Shown here: piece by piece, positions 7,159-14,323 of the stretch
Position numbering within the stretch: position 1 is the stretch's first letter
Layout of the letters: each line of letters starts with the position of its first letter
Source of the DNA: JAJQBJ01 sp964387095
GTDB lineage: Bacteria > Bacillota > Clostridia > Oscillospirales > Oscillospiraceae
Direction: 5' to 3'
Assembly (NCBI GenBank): GCA_964387095.1
Contig: CAYLVH010000026.1
Span: forward strand, 1 to 19,090
DNA length: 19,090 bases
The notes under the pieces: generated by a model
Told to the model about the DNA's origin: nothing
Database searches by the model: none
The model's input: only the letters and a program-made list of their open reading frames with translations
Translations under genes and position numbers: made by a program

Positions 7159-8363
7159 AACTGCATATTACATGGAAATTCTTCCTTTATTTGGCGGTTC
7201 TGGCCCTATCCGCTGTGCCGGCGTTGCTGCATAACGGGTTCCTGGGCTATGGCCCTGTGCTGATGGTGCTGCTCTGCGGGGTGCTTTCCTTCCTTTGGCT
7301 GTGCCTTCTGCGCAGGAAGCTGGAATTCCATCTGGATGCCGAGGTGCAAAATTGCATCCGCGGGGAGGAGGCCATTTTTCAAGTTTCCCTGAAAAACAAT
7401 GGCTGGCTGCCCGCCATCGGGGTCAATGCGGTATTCTTTATCAGGGACCCGGACGGACTGGACGACCAGAGCAATAACCTGCGCCTGACCCTTTCGCCAA
7501 AGGAGGCGCGCAACTTTGGCTTTACTGCCAGCTTTCCCCACATCGGGTTATATCGGGCGGGGATCCGCCGCATCGAGTTGATGGATGTTCTGGGAATCTT
7601 CTGCGGGGTGCGGCAGGAGGAGCAGAGCTACCCCCTTGAGGTGTTGCCCCAAATGTTCCGGCTGGAGTCCCTTCTGGTGTCCACCAGCGTTCAGGCGGAA
7701 AGCAACCGGATGACCGTACAATCGCTGCTCAATGGCTCTGATTACACCGGTGTGCGGGAATATGCCCTGGGGGACCCCATTAAGAGCATTCACTGGAAGC
7801 TATCTGCCCACGCGGGCAACCTGATGACCAAGCAGATGGAGAGCTATTCCAACACGGGGATGTCTGTGGTGCTGGATTTGCAAATTCCCACCTCAGATGG
7901 TGCCAGCCGGTTGGATGAATTCGATGGGATTATCGAAGCGGGCGCGGCTGCGGGCAATTATGCCGCGGAGAGAGGTATGGATTATGAGCTGATCTTCTAT
8001 CAGCAGAATGGAACCCCCGTTCGTGCGGTGCCCAGTTCCTTCCGGGATTTGCATGGCGTTGTGAAGGAGATGCATCTGATGGCACCGAACCATGAGAAGA
8101 ACGTTGCCGGCCTGATCCGTGAAAACTGCCAGGGCGTATATAGCCAGTCGAACATTGTGGTTTGCACCGCAATGCTGACAAAGGAACTGGCGGAGCTGCT
8201 GGCCAGGCTGAAGCAGAGCGGCAAAACGCCGATTCTCCTGCTGGTGCTGTCAAAGGACCTGGATCAGCGCACCCGCAGCGACCGAATGGCAGAGCTTCGC
8301 CGCCTGCAATACGGGAATGTTGCCAGCAGAGTGATCGCCTCCGCGCAGGAATTGGAGGGGTGA
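7149..8363 (+). CDS. membrane-anchored DUF58 protein
   Basis: The product has 404 residues. Two hydrophobic segments near the N-terminus (about 8-28 and 32-52) anchor it. A beta-rich region (about 60-170) follows, then the DUF58 core at about 190-230 with G-S-D-Y-T-G-V-R-E-Y, G-D-P-I-K-S-I-H-W-K-L-S-A and the strand V-V-L-D-L, leading into a von Willebrand A-like C-terminal half. DUF58 proteins are usually encoded next to MoxR ATPases and are thought to act with them in assembling or activating partner complexes. That partnership is family knowledge; the target here is inferred to be the importer. ATG 7149 directly abuts the purine run AGAAGAGGGG, so TTG 7155 is a possible alternative start. 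The gene overlaps the permease by 10 bp and ends 2 bp before the next gene. Confidence 0.88.
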   Translation: MDLKLHITWKFFLYLAVLALSAVPALLHNGFLGYGPVLMVLLCGVLSFLWLCLLRRKLEFHLDAEVQNCIRGEEAIFQVSLKNNGWLPAIGVNAVFFIRDPDGLDDQSNNLRLTLSPKEARNFGFTASFPHIGLYRAGIRRIELMDVLGIFCGVRQEEQSYPLEVLPQMFRLESLLVSTSVQAESNRMTVQSLLNGSDYTGVREYALGDPIKSIHWKLSAHAGNLMTKQMESYSNTGMSVVLDLQIPTSDGASRLDEFDGIIEAGAAAGNYAAERGMDYELIFYQQNGTPVRAVPSSFRDLHGVVKEMHLMAPNHEKNVAGLIRENCQGVYSQSNIVVCTAMLTKELAELLARLKQSGKTPILLLVLSKDLDQRTRSDRMAELRRLQYGNVASRVIASAQELEG

Positions 8364-8365
8364 GC

Positions 8366-9697
8366 ATGGGGCAATATTGTAAGAATTATGTATGGGAATA
8401 CCTGATGTGTGTGGTGATAGCGGCGCTGCTGCTGGTGAATGCCGCCCAGGGCTTCTATATCCCGGATGAAATGGCGGACAGTGTTCCATTGGCTCTGGGT
8501 ATCTGCGCCCTGCTGATGGGGGTGTTCTATCTCGGGGGATATAAAAAGGTGCTGCTGCTGGCGGTTCCGCTGGCCTTGGCGGTATGTACAGTTCTGGCCT
8601 TTTTGCTGCTCCGGAGGCGGGGGGTTGATATTGTGGACGAGCCTGGCAGCGGAACGGCGTTTTACATCTACTGGTTTGCCTTTGTGGTGATCTGCATTGT
8701 GGTATTTCTCTGTTCCAGAACCCGCATAGGTGTCGCACTGTTGTTTTTGATTGGCTGTTTTTTTCATGCGTCACTGCGGTTCTTGGATTTTCAGGTATAT
8801 ACCTGGGCCGGAGCGGGGTTTGCCGCGGGATGCCTGGTCCTCTTCCTGCTGCGGCAGTATCGAAGCCAGGCCATGAACAGCAGCACAGCCTCCCCCCGGT
8901 TCCAGAAAGTCTTTTTCTCCGGAGTGGTCATGGTATTGGCGGCGGCAGGGCTGAGTCTTGGCATTTTCTTCGCTGTCATTCGCCCCTTAAATCCGCCCAC
9001 AGTTGAGCTGAAGTTTATCGAGCGGTATTTGGCCTTTCAGATTCTGGAGCATACCGGCATTTCTGACTCCTATCAGATTCCCGATGAGAATGAATACAGC
9101 AACCGGACCGACGGCTCTCTGGACGGTACAGAGGATACCACGGAGGGAGAGACACCCCTGTCCCAGGATGCGGATACCGACTATCAGGAGGAGGAGAGCC
9201 AGACCCAGGAGGCGGAGACTGAGCCGCAGATGAGCGGGATAACAGCGGTGATGAGTATCAGCTACACCCTGACCCCCTTGAGCTGGATTATTCTCCTGTC
9301 GCTGCTCATCCTTCTGGTGCTTGTTCTGCCGCCGTCGCTGCGGATCTGGCTGAGAAAGCGGAAGATGAAGCGGTTTGCGGCGATGAAGCCCAAGGCGCAG
9401 ATCTTGGCCCTGTATGCTTTTTATCTGAAGAAATTCCGCAAGCTGGGCTGCCCCAAGCGCTCAGGGGAAACACCCTTTGAGTACGCGGAGCGGTATCGGG
9501 AGAAGCTGGGGCGGTATTTGACGGGGACCTGTGGAATGGATGGGCTGACAGAGGCCTTTGTGGCGGCGCGCTATGGCGGCGAAGAGCCTACTCCCAGGAT
9601 ATGCAGAGCGTGCCAGGAGCTTTATGAGCGGCTGCTGAAGAACTATAAAGCGCAGCATGGCAGGCTGCGGTATCTGGCAAAATTTTATGTCCTGTAA
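8366..9697 (+). CDS. multi-pass membrane protein with DUF4129-like C-terminus, no transglutaminase domain
   Basis: The product has 443 residues. ATG 8366 is chosen because GGAGGGG at 8354-8360 precedes it; longer in-frame readings run through the DUF58 gene. Seven hydrophobic segments lie in residues about 10-205. An extracellular acidic Thr/Glu/Gln/Asp-rich loop follows (about 205-298), then TM8 (about 300-322) and a basic cytoplasmic tail. The tail has a Y-x-F-Y-L-K-K-F-R-K-L-G...R-S-G-E-T-P-F-E-Y-A pattern and ends with A-R-Y-G-G, which resembles DUF4129. In typical MoxR/DUF58 operons this place is taken by a TgpA-like protein with a transglutaminase domain between TM block and DUF4129. 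Here that position holds only the acidic loop, with no Cys-His-Asp triad, so I infer a non-enzymatic relative. The DUF4129 assignment rests on pattern memory. Confidence 0.75.
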   Translation: MGQYCKNYVWEYLMCVVIAALLLVNAAQGFYIPDEMADSVPLALGICALLMGVFYLGGYKKVLLLAVPLALAVCTVLAFLLLRRRGVDIVDEPGSGTAFYIYWFAFVVICIVVFLCSRTRIGVALLFLIGCFFHASLRFLDFQVYTWAGAGFAAGCLVLFLLRQYRSQAMNSSTASPRFQKVFFSGVVMVLAAAGLSLGIFFAVIRPLNPPTVELKFIERYLAFQILEHTGISDSYQIPDENEYSNRTDGSLDGTEDTTEGETPLSQDADTDYQEEESQTQEAETEPQMSGITAVMSISYTLTPLSWIILLSLLILLVLVLPPSLRIWLRKRKMKRFAAMKPKAQILALYAFYLKKFRKLGCPKRSGETPFEYAERYREKLGRYLTGTCGMDGLTEAFVAARYGGEEPTPRICRACQELYERLLKNYKAQHGRLRYLAKFYVL

Positions 9698-9715
9698 TGG
9701 AAAGGAGTTTGAAGC

Positions 9716-10678
9716 GTGGAAGAATCAAGACAGATTTCTGCTGAAATTTTGGAGCAGGCACAACAAAAAATTCAGTCCATTATGGACAATATCGAAACGG
9801 TGATTGTGGGCAAGCATTCCGGCGTGGAGCTGGTGGTGCTGGCGTTGCTGGCAAAGGGGCATGTTCTCATTGAGGATGTGCCAGGCGTGGGGAAAACCAG
9901 CCTGGTCTCTGCCGTGGCCAAAAGTGTGGATTGCGGTTTCAAGCGCATTCAGTTCACCCCCGACCTGATGCCCTCGGATGTGACCGGTTTCTCCGTCTAT
10001 AACCAGCGCAGCGGCGAATTTGAGTTCCGGCCAGGGGCTGTCATGTCCAACCTAGTGCTGGCGGACGAAATTAACCGTGCCTCGGCCAAGACCCAGGCTG
10101 CACTGCTGGAGGCCATGGAGGAAAAGCAGGTCACGGTTGACTCCCACACTTATAAAATGGAGGAGCCGTTTATGGTCCTGGCGACCCAGAACCCGCTGGA
10201 GTCCTTCGGCACCTACCCCCTGCCGGACGCCCAGATCGACCGGTTCCTGGTGAAGCTCTCCATGGGCTATCCCACCGTGGAGGAGGAGCAGAAGATCATC
10301 CACAACGGGAAGAAGGCCAAAAATGAGATCCAGCCGGTGGCCACCAAGCGTGAGGTGGTGGCCCTGAGCCGCCTGGCTGAGCTGATCCGGGTGGACGAAA
10401 GTGTGGAGCAATACATCGTAGCCATCGTGAACGCCACTCGAACCCATGACCGCATCGTTATGGGCTCCTCCCCCCGGGGAAGCATCGCGCTGTATGAGTC
10501 TGCAAAGGTGCTGGCCCTGATACGGGGGAGGGGCTATGTGATCCCGGATGACGTAAAATATCTGGCCCCCAGCATCCTGGCCCATCGTCTCACCCTGAGC
10601 AATGAGGCCAAGATGAATCACACAGATCCCAAGCAGCTGGTGGCGGAGATCGTGGACAGTATCGCGGTGCCGCTGTGA
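9716..10678 (+). CDS. MoxR-family AAA+ ATPase
   Basis: This is a cytoplasmic AAA+ ATPase of 320 residues, a usual length for the family. It starts at GTG 9716 behind AAAGGAG (9701-9707). Visible motifs are Walker A G-V-G-K-T (57-61), the MoxR stretch F-T-P-D-L-M-P-S-D-V-T-G (79-90), Walker B L-A-D-E-I-N-R-A (114-121), sensor 1 A-T-Q-N-P (155-159), the G-T-Y-P-L-P-D-A-Q-I-D-R-F block (164-176), and sensor 2 S-P-R-G at 251-254 with Arg253. All catalytic residues look intact. MoxR proteins act as chaperone-like remodelers with DUF58 or VWA partners, and the DUF58 gene is two genes upstream. Its place between the permeases and the FecE-type ATPase suggests it acts on the importer. That is inference; the family call itself is firm. 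Confidence 0.95.
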   Translation: MEESRQISAEILEQAQQKIQSIMDNIETVIVGKHSGVELVVLALLAKGHVLIEDVPGVGKTSLVSAVAKSVDCGFKRIQFTPDLMPSDVTGFSVYNQRSGEFEFRPGAVMSNLVLADEINRASAKTQAALLEAMEEKQVTVDSHTYKMEEPFMVLATQNPLESFGTYPLPDAQIDRFLVKLSMGYPTVEEEQKIIHNGKKAKNEIQPVATKREVVALSRLAELIRVDESVEQYIVAIVNATRTHDRIVMGSSPRGSIALYESAKVLALIRGRGYVIPDDVKYLAPSILAHRLTLSNEAKMNHTDPKQLVAEIVDSIAVPL

Positions 10679-10691
10679 GGGAGCAAGTGAA

Positions 10692-11480
10692 ATGAAGCTG
10701 CAATTAACCAATGTGGACTGTGGCTATCAGGGCTTTCCGCCTGTCCTGCGGGGGGTCAATTTTTCCGTGGAAGCCGGCCAGATCTGTTGCCTGCTGGGCC
10801 CAAATGGCGTGGGAAAGACCACGTTATTCAAGACGATACTGGGCCTTTTGAAGCCGCAGCAGGGATTTGTTGAGATGAATGGGGAAAATACGGCCCACTG
10901 GTCCGCCAGGAAGCTGGCAAAGAATATGGCCTATGTCTCCCAATTTCACAACCCGCCCTTTCCCTATAAGGTTCGGGACGTGGTGCTGCTGGGCCGGATC
11001 AGCAACACAGGCTATTTTGGACAGCCGTCCCAGATGGATTATGAGATTGCGGAAGCGGCCATGGCGGATATGGGCATCACCCACCTGAGAGACACCGTTT
11101 ACACCGATATTTCCGGCGGTGAGCGCCAGCTGGTTATGATCGCCCGGGCGCTGGCCCAGGAGCCGCAGCTCCTGGTCATGGATGAACCCACCGCGAATCT
11201 GGATTATGGAAACATGGTGCGGGTGATGAAGAAAATCCGCTCTCTGCGGGATAAGGGCTTTGGAGTTATTATGACCACCCATTCTCCGGATCAGGCCTTC
11301 ATGTGCGAGTCAACTGTCTGCCTGCTCCAGCGGAACCTGCCCCTGGTCTTCGGCTATGCCCATGAGGTCATCACCCAGGAGAATATGAAAACCGCCTATG
11401 GTGTGGACGTGAAAGTCATCGAATTTTTTGATTCCAATAACCGTCTGGTAAGAATGTGTTCCCCCCTGTTTGACGAGTAA
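10692..11480 (+). CDS. FecE/BtuD-type ABC importer ATPase
   Basis: This is the nucleotide-binding subunit of the importer, 262 residues, standard length. Walker A is G-P-N-G-V-G-K-T (36-43), Q-loop Y-V-S-Q (81-84), signature I-S-G-G-E-R-Q (140-146), Walker B L-L-V-M-D-E-P (160-166), D-loop A-N-L-D (168-171) and H-loop His197. All are intact, so it should be an active ATPase. The helical domain insert (Y-F-G-Q-P-S-Q-M-D-Y) is typical of the siderophore/corrinoid class. It begins 13 bp after the MoxR gene and lies about 3.5 kb from the permeases it should serve, separated by DUF58, the DUF4129-like protein and MoxR. No other ATPase of this class is in the window. Confidence 0.93.
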   Translation: MKLQLTNVDCGYQGFPPVLRGVNFSVEAGQICCLLGPNGVGKTTLFKTILGLLKPQQGFVEMNGENTAHWSARKLAKNMAYVSQFHNPPFPYKVRDVVLLGRISNTGYFGQPSQMDYEIAEAAMADMGITHLRDTVYTDISGGERQLVMIARALAQEPQLLVMDEPTANLDYGNMVRVMKKIRSLRDKGFGVIMTTHSPDQAFMCESTVCLLQRNLPLVFGYAHEVITQENMKTAYGVDVKVIEFFDSNNRLVRMCSPLFDE

Positions 11481-11492
11481 AGGAGAAAAAGC

Positions 11493-12473
11493 ATGGGAAA
11501 GATTATTTTGATTGCAGTGATTGTAGTAGTTATTCTCTTAATCCTGGCAATGACCATTAAAATTGTGCCTCAGGCAAACGCGTACATTGTGGAGCGGCTG
11601 GGCAGATACTGCAAGACCCTACAGCCTGGGCTGCATCTGATTATCCCTGCGGTGGACCGGGTTTCCCGGAAGGTTTCCATGATGGAGCAGGTGGTGGACT
11701 TTGCGCCCCAGCCTGTCATCACCAAGGATAATGTCACCATGCGCATCGACACGGTGCTGTATTATCGGGTGGTGGACCCCAAGCTGTTTGCTTACGGCGT
11801 GAACAACCCCCTGGTGGCCCTGGAAAACCTGACTTCCACCACCCTGCGTAACATCATCGGTGAGCTGGAGCTGGACGAGACCCTGACCAGCCGGGAGATC
11901 ATCAACACCAATATGCGCGCCTCTCTGGAAAAGGCCACCGAGGCCTGGGGAATCCAAACCACCCGAGTGGAGCTGAAAAATATCACCCCGCCCGCCGCCA
12001 TCCAGGACGCCATGGAAAAGCAGATGAAGGCAGAGCGGGAGCGCCGGGAGGCGATCCTCATCGCGGAGGGCGAAAAGCAGTCCACCATCCTGGTTGCGGA
12101 GGGCAAGAAGCAGTCGGCTATCCTGAACGCGGAGGGCGAAAAGGAAGCGGCCATCCTCCGGGCCGAAGCGGCAAAGCAGGCAGCCATCCTCCGGGCCGAG
12201 GCGGCGAAGGAGGCCTCCATCCGGGAGGCGGAGGGCCACGGCAAGGCAATCGTCCTGATCCAGGAGGCCAACGCGGAGGGCATTGAGGCGTTGAACCAGA
12301 AGAAGCCCACCGCGGAGGTGCTCCACCTCAAGAGCCTGGAGGCCTTTGCCAAGGCGGCCGACGGCAAGGCCACCAAGATCATCATCCCTTCGGAGATTCA
12401 GAGCCTGGCCGGCCTGTTGACCACCATGTCGGAGCTGGGAACCCCGGACAAGCCGGCGGAGCCTGAGCAGTAA
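11493..12473 (+). CDS. SPFH/band-7 (stomatin-like) membrane scaffold protein
   Basis: The product has 326 residues, with AAAGGAG ahead of the start. One hydrophobic segment (about 3-21) anchors it, followed directly by the band-7 start (P-Q-A-N-A-Y-I-V-E-R-L-G-R-Y), the D-x-V-x-Y-Y-R-V-V-D-P core and an R-N-I-I-G-E-L-E-L-D-E block typical of stomatin/QmcA-like proteins. Residues about 185-250 form six tandem 11-residue units of the E-A-I-L-x-A-E-G-x-K-Q type, predicted to be a long coiled coil for oligomerisation. The tail (I-P-S-E-I-Q-S-L-A-G) is also usual. SPFH proteins form membrane rings or microdomains that organise other membrane complexes. The common partner gene nfeD is absent here. 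It starts 12 bp after the importer ATPase and probably belongs to the same transcript. Confidence 0.93.
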   Translation: MGKIILIAVIVVVILLILAMTIKIVPQANAYIVERLGRYCKTLQPGLHLIIPAVDRVSRKVSMMEQVVDFAPQPVITKDNVTMRIDTVLYYRVVDPKLFAYGVNNPLVALENLTSTTLRNIIGELELDETLTSREIINTNMRASLEKATEAWGIQTTRVELKNITPPAAIQDAMEKQMKAERERREAILIAEGEKQSTILVAEGKKQSAILNAEGEKEAAILRAEAAKQAAILRAEAAKEASIREAEGHGKAIVLIQEANAEGIEALNQKKPTAEVLHLKSLEAFAKAADGKATKIIIPSEIQSLAGLLTTMSELGTPDKPAEPEQ

Positions 12474-12491
12474 TCGAAGGGAGCGATTGAA

Positions 12492-13223
12492 ATGCCAGGA
12501 GGAATGGGCGGCGGAATCATGGGAATGCTGATGAGCGGTACCGGCGGTATGATGGGGGGCGGCCCCCAGAATGCCCCGGAAAGCAGCAATGCCATGCAGT
12601 CGGATGTCTATGATGTGGATCGTTGGAAGCGAGCGGACGATGTGGACGCTGCTCCCACAACGGTGCAGGCGGTGCGCTCCGCCTGGGAGAGAGAGCAGGC
12701 GGAACGGGAACAGCGCTCCCTGAAATACAAATTGAAAACCCTGCTGAAAAAGCTCTCTGGTAAGAAGGAGAGCAAGGGGGAAGACCGCCAGGAGGCCCAA
12801 CCCGCCGGGGGAACTGTGGTTATGCCGGAGATGAAGAAGGCTTCCAAACGGATCAGTTCCCCGGGGGAGCAGGTGGAAAAGGAAAGGGCTGTTCCAATCC
12901 CGGAAATCTACGGAAACGTGAAGTCCGAAGTGAATTACTTGGGACTGGATGTTCCAACAGGAATTGACGATTTCTTCACGGAAAATCCCCTTAATTCCGC
13001 GATTTTGGCGGTGGACAGCCTTTCCATGGGGCCGCTGACCTTGAATCAGGTGAAGGCCGGCTCCGGGAAAGTTTCCCCCGATCAGAGAGCGGAAGCGGTA
13101 GCGGCGGAGCCGCTGCGGGAAGCTGGCCCGGCAGACCAGAAGGGGAAACCGGCGAATACCAGCTATATGGATGATTTCCATGCGAACAGAGAGCAACGGA
13201 AATATCAGGTAAGAATCACCTAG
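12492..13223 (+). CDS. uncharacterised protein with Met/Gly-rich head and charged helix
   Basis: The product has 243 residues and I do not recognise it. GAAGGGAG precedes the ATG, and the gene starts 18 bp after the SPFH gene, so it is co-transcribed and probably real. Residues 1-26 are almost only Gly and Met with a few small residues (G-G-M-G-G-G-I-M-G-M-L-M). Residues about 58-105 form a strongly charged, probably helical stretch with W-E-R-E-Q-A-E-R-E-Q and a Lys-rich run. About 140-185 look like a small folded part (I-Y-G-N-V-K, V-N-Y-L-G-L-D-V-P). The C-terminus is polar and probably disordered. There is no clear signal peptide or membrane helix, so it is likely cytoplasmic or peripheral. 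It could be an adaptor for the SPFH protein, but that rests on position alone. Confidence 0.75.
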   Translation: MPGGMGGGIMGMLMSGTGGMMGGGPQNAPESSNAMQSDVYDVDRWKRADDVDAAPTTVQAVRSAWEREQAEREQRSLKYKLKTLLKKLSGKKESKGEDRQEAQPAGGTVVMPEMKKASKRISSPGEQVEKERAVPIPEIYGNVKSEVNYLGLDVPTGIDDFFTENPLNSAILAVDSLSMGPLTLNQVKAGSGKVSPDQRAEAVAAEPLREAGPADQKGKPANTSYMDDFHANREQRKYQVRIT

Positions 13224-13251
13224 AACAGGAAACAGAAAGGAGCTGTATTCT

Positions 13252-13677
13252 ATGAACGAAAAGGACAAGAAAATGCCCCCCATGGGGGAGCCTGAATTCA
13301 GAGAACCCCAGGGCGGACCTCCTCGCGGTGGCAGACCTGGTGGCCCTGGCTTCGGCGGCCCTCAGGGTGGACCTCCCATGCAGCAGATGCCTTACATGGG
13401 CTATCCCATGTACCCCATGATGATGGTTCCTATGGTGGTAATGGTTCCCGTAATGATGCCCATGATGCCCCAGATGCCCATGGGGCCTGGCTTCGGTGGA
13501 CCTCCCATGGGCGGTAGGCCTCCCTTCGGTGGGCCCCAGGGTGGACCTCCCATGGGCGGCAGACCTCCCTTCGGTGGCCCCCAAGGTGGACCTCCCATGA
13601 GAGGGGAAAGGCCGCAGGAGGGGCCAAATGCGGGAAATCCTACGCCCGGGGAGAATGCCCCAAAGGAAAAGATCTGA
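13252..13677 (+). CDS. Gly/Pro/Met-rich low-complexity repeat protein
   Basis: The product has 141 residues, with AAAGGAG placed well ahead of the ATG. After a charged 19-residue start comes a G-G-P-P-R-G-G-R-P-G-G-P-G-F-G-G-P-Q block. A Met/Pro/Val-rich core follows (about 43-80), with runs such as P-M-M-M-V-P-M-V-V-M and P-V-M-M-P-M-M-P. Then come two exact 15-residue repeats, G-G-P-P-M-G-G-R-P-P-F-G-G-P-Q, a partial third, and a polar tail. Matching 45-bp DNA repeats differ only at a few bases, which indicates recent duplication. About 20 of its residues are Met. Disorder, phase separation, or soft-metal binding by Met are possible; none is shown. It is the last gene of the operon, 28 bp after its neighbour and followed by the operon terminator. 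Confidence 0.75.
   Translation: MNEKDKKMPPMGEPEFREPQGGPPRGGRPGGPGFGGPQGGPPMQQMPYMGYPMYPMMMVPMVVMVPVMMPMMPQMPMGPGFGGPPMGGRPPFGGPQGGPPMGGRPPFGGPQGGPPMRGERPQEGPNAGNPTPGENAPKEKI
13495..13604 (+). repeat. 45-bp tandem repeats within the Gly/Pro/Met-rich gene
   Basis: The unit begins GGTGGACCTCCCATGGGCGG at 13495 and again at 13540, and a shortened, slightly diverged copy begins at 13585. The 45-bp period keeps the reading frame and encodes a 15-residue unit. A related unit lies earlier in the gene near 13309. Such repeats could expand or contract between strains. Confidence 0.85.
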
Positions 13678-13700
13678 GCATTTTCCCCTGCCCCTGTAAT

Positions 13701-13736
13701 TTCCCTTGTCAGAAGGGAATCCGAAAGATGATTCGG
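13701..13736 (+). repeat. two small hairpins in the operon 3' tail
   Basis: TTCCCTT (13701-13707) pairs with AAGGGAA (13713-13719), and CCGAA (13721-13725) pairs with TTCGG (13732-13736). Together with the terminator downstream they give the transcript three successive hairpins, which may protect its 3' end. Confidence 0.5.
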
Positions 13737-13767
13737 AATGAAGAAAAGTAAAAACAGAACCCATGAG

Positions 13768-13805
13768 CTTGTGCCGGTCAAATTCTTGACCGGCACAAGT
13801 TTTTT
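13768..13805 (+). terminator. strong intrinsic terminator of the ten-gene operon
   Basis: CTTGTGCCGGTCAA (13768-13781) and TTGACCGGCACAAG (13786-13799) form a 14-bp perfect stem around ATTC, followed by six T (13800-13805). It closes the plus-strand operon. The decayed minus-strand gene ends at its edge, so it may also have served that gene. Confidence 0.92.
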
Positions 13806-14323
13806 CACCGGCTCAATGTCAGGGGCTTGGAGCCAAAGGGTGAAACCATCTGGCCGAATTCATTGGGCGCCGTCAGATAGGAGGCCTTTGGGCCGAGACT
13901 GCTGTCATAGCGGCCCACGTACTTGATCCTGGAGGAATCATAGCCGCTGATGAACACGCCGGTTTGATTCGGACCCTTCCAGGTATCAAATGCTGGCACG
14001 GCGACCGGCAGGGTTTCACCGTCCCAGAGCAGGGCGGCGTCAGAGGTGTGACCCAGCAGGAGCCGGTATGCCCAGCTGGCGGATTCCAGGTCATATCCCT
14101 CTGCATCTCCAATCAAATCGTCCTCCGGCAGGGCGGAGGCCAGCCCGAATCGCCAGCTTCCGTCCGCTACCTGCTCTACCAGAACAAAACGGTCATCCAG
14201 GAGGATATAGAGAAGGAAGTTCTGATAAACTTGGAAGTAGCTCAGGCCGCTGCCCTCTGTTTGCAGCAGCTCCAACCTCTGCTGCCGCATGGCGGCAATC
14301 ACGGTTTGGGCATCCCGGACCAT
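13805..14323 (-). CDS. open C-terminal remnant of the decayed regulator, possibly still translated
   Basis: From an internal ATG at 14323 the frame stays open for 172 codons to TGA at 13805-13807. The sequence looks protein-like: a helix (V-R-D-A-Q-T-V-I-A-A-M), hydrophobic and beta-like stretches (F-L-L-Y-I-L-L-D-D-R-F-V-L-V-E-Q-V), then a Gly/Tyr/Ser-rich end. There is no convincing ribosome site before the ATG. I treat it as the 3' part of the pseudogene, though an independent small protein is not excluded. No family is recognised. Confidence 0.3.
   Translation of the reverse strand: MVRDAQTVIAAMRQQRLELLQTEGSGLSYFQVYQNFLLYILLDDRFVLVEQVADGSWRFGLASALPEDDLIGDAEGYDLESASWAYRLLLGHTSDAALLWDGETLPVAVPAFDTWKGPNQTGVFISGYDSSRIKYVGRYDSSLGPKASYLTAPNEFGQMVSPFGSKPLTLSR

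Noticed and set aside
11619..13283. A 554-codon minus-strand open frame opposite the SPFH gene and its neighbour.
   Set aside because: It arises from the biased codons and repeats of the plus-strand genes; its His/Leu/Gly-rich product looks like no real protein.
13495..13604. Short tandem repeats considered as a CRISPR-like array.
   Set aside because: Units are contiguous, in frame and coding, with no spacers and no cas genes.
13216..13808. Minus-strand frames with Gly/Pro/His-rich products opposite the repeat protein.
   Set aside because: They mirror the 45-bp repeats of the plus-strand gene, which has the good ribosome site and operon position.
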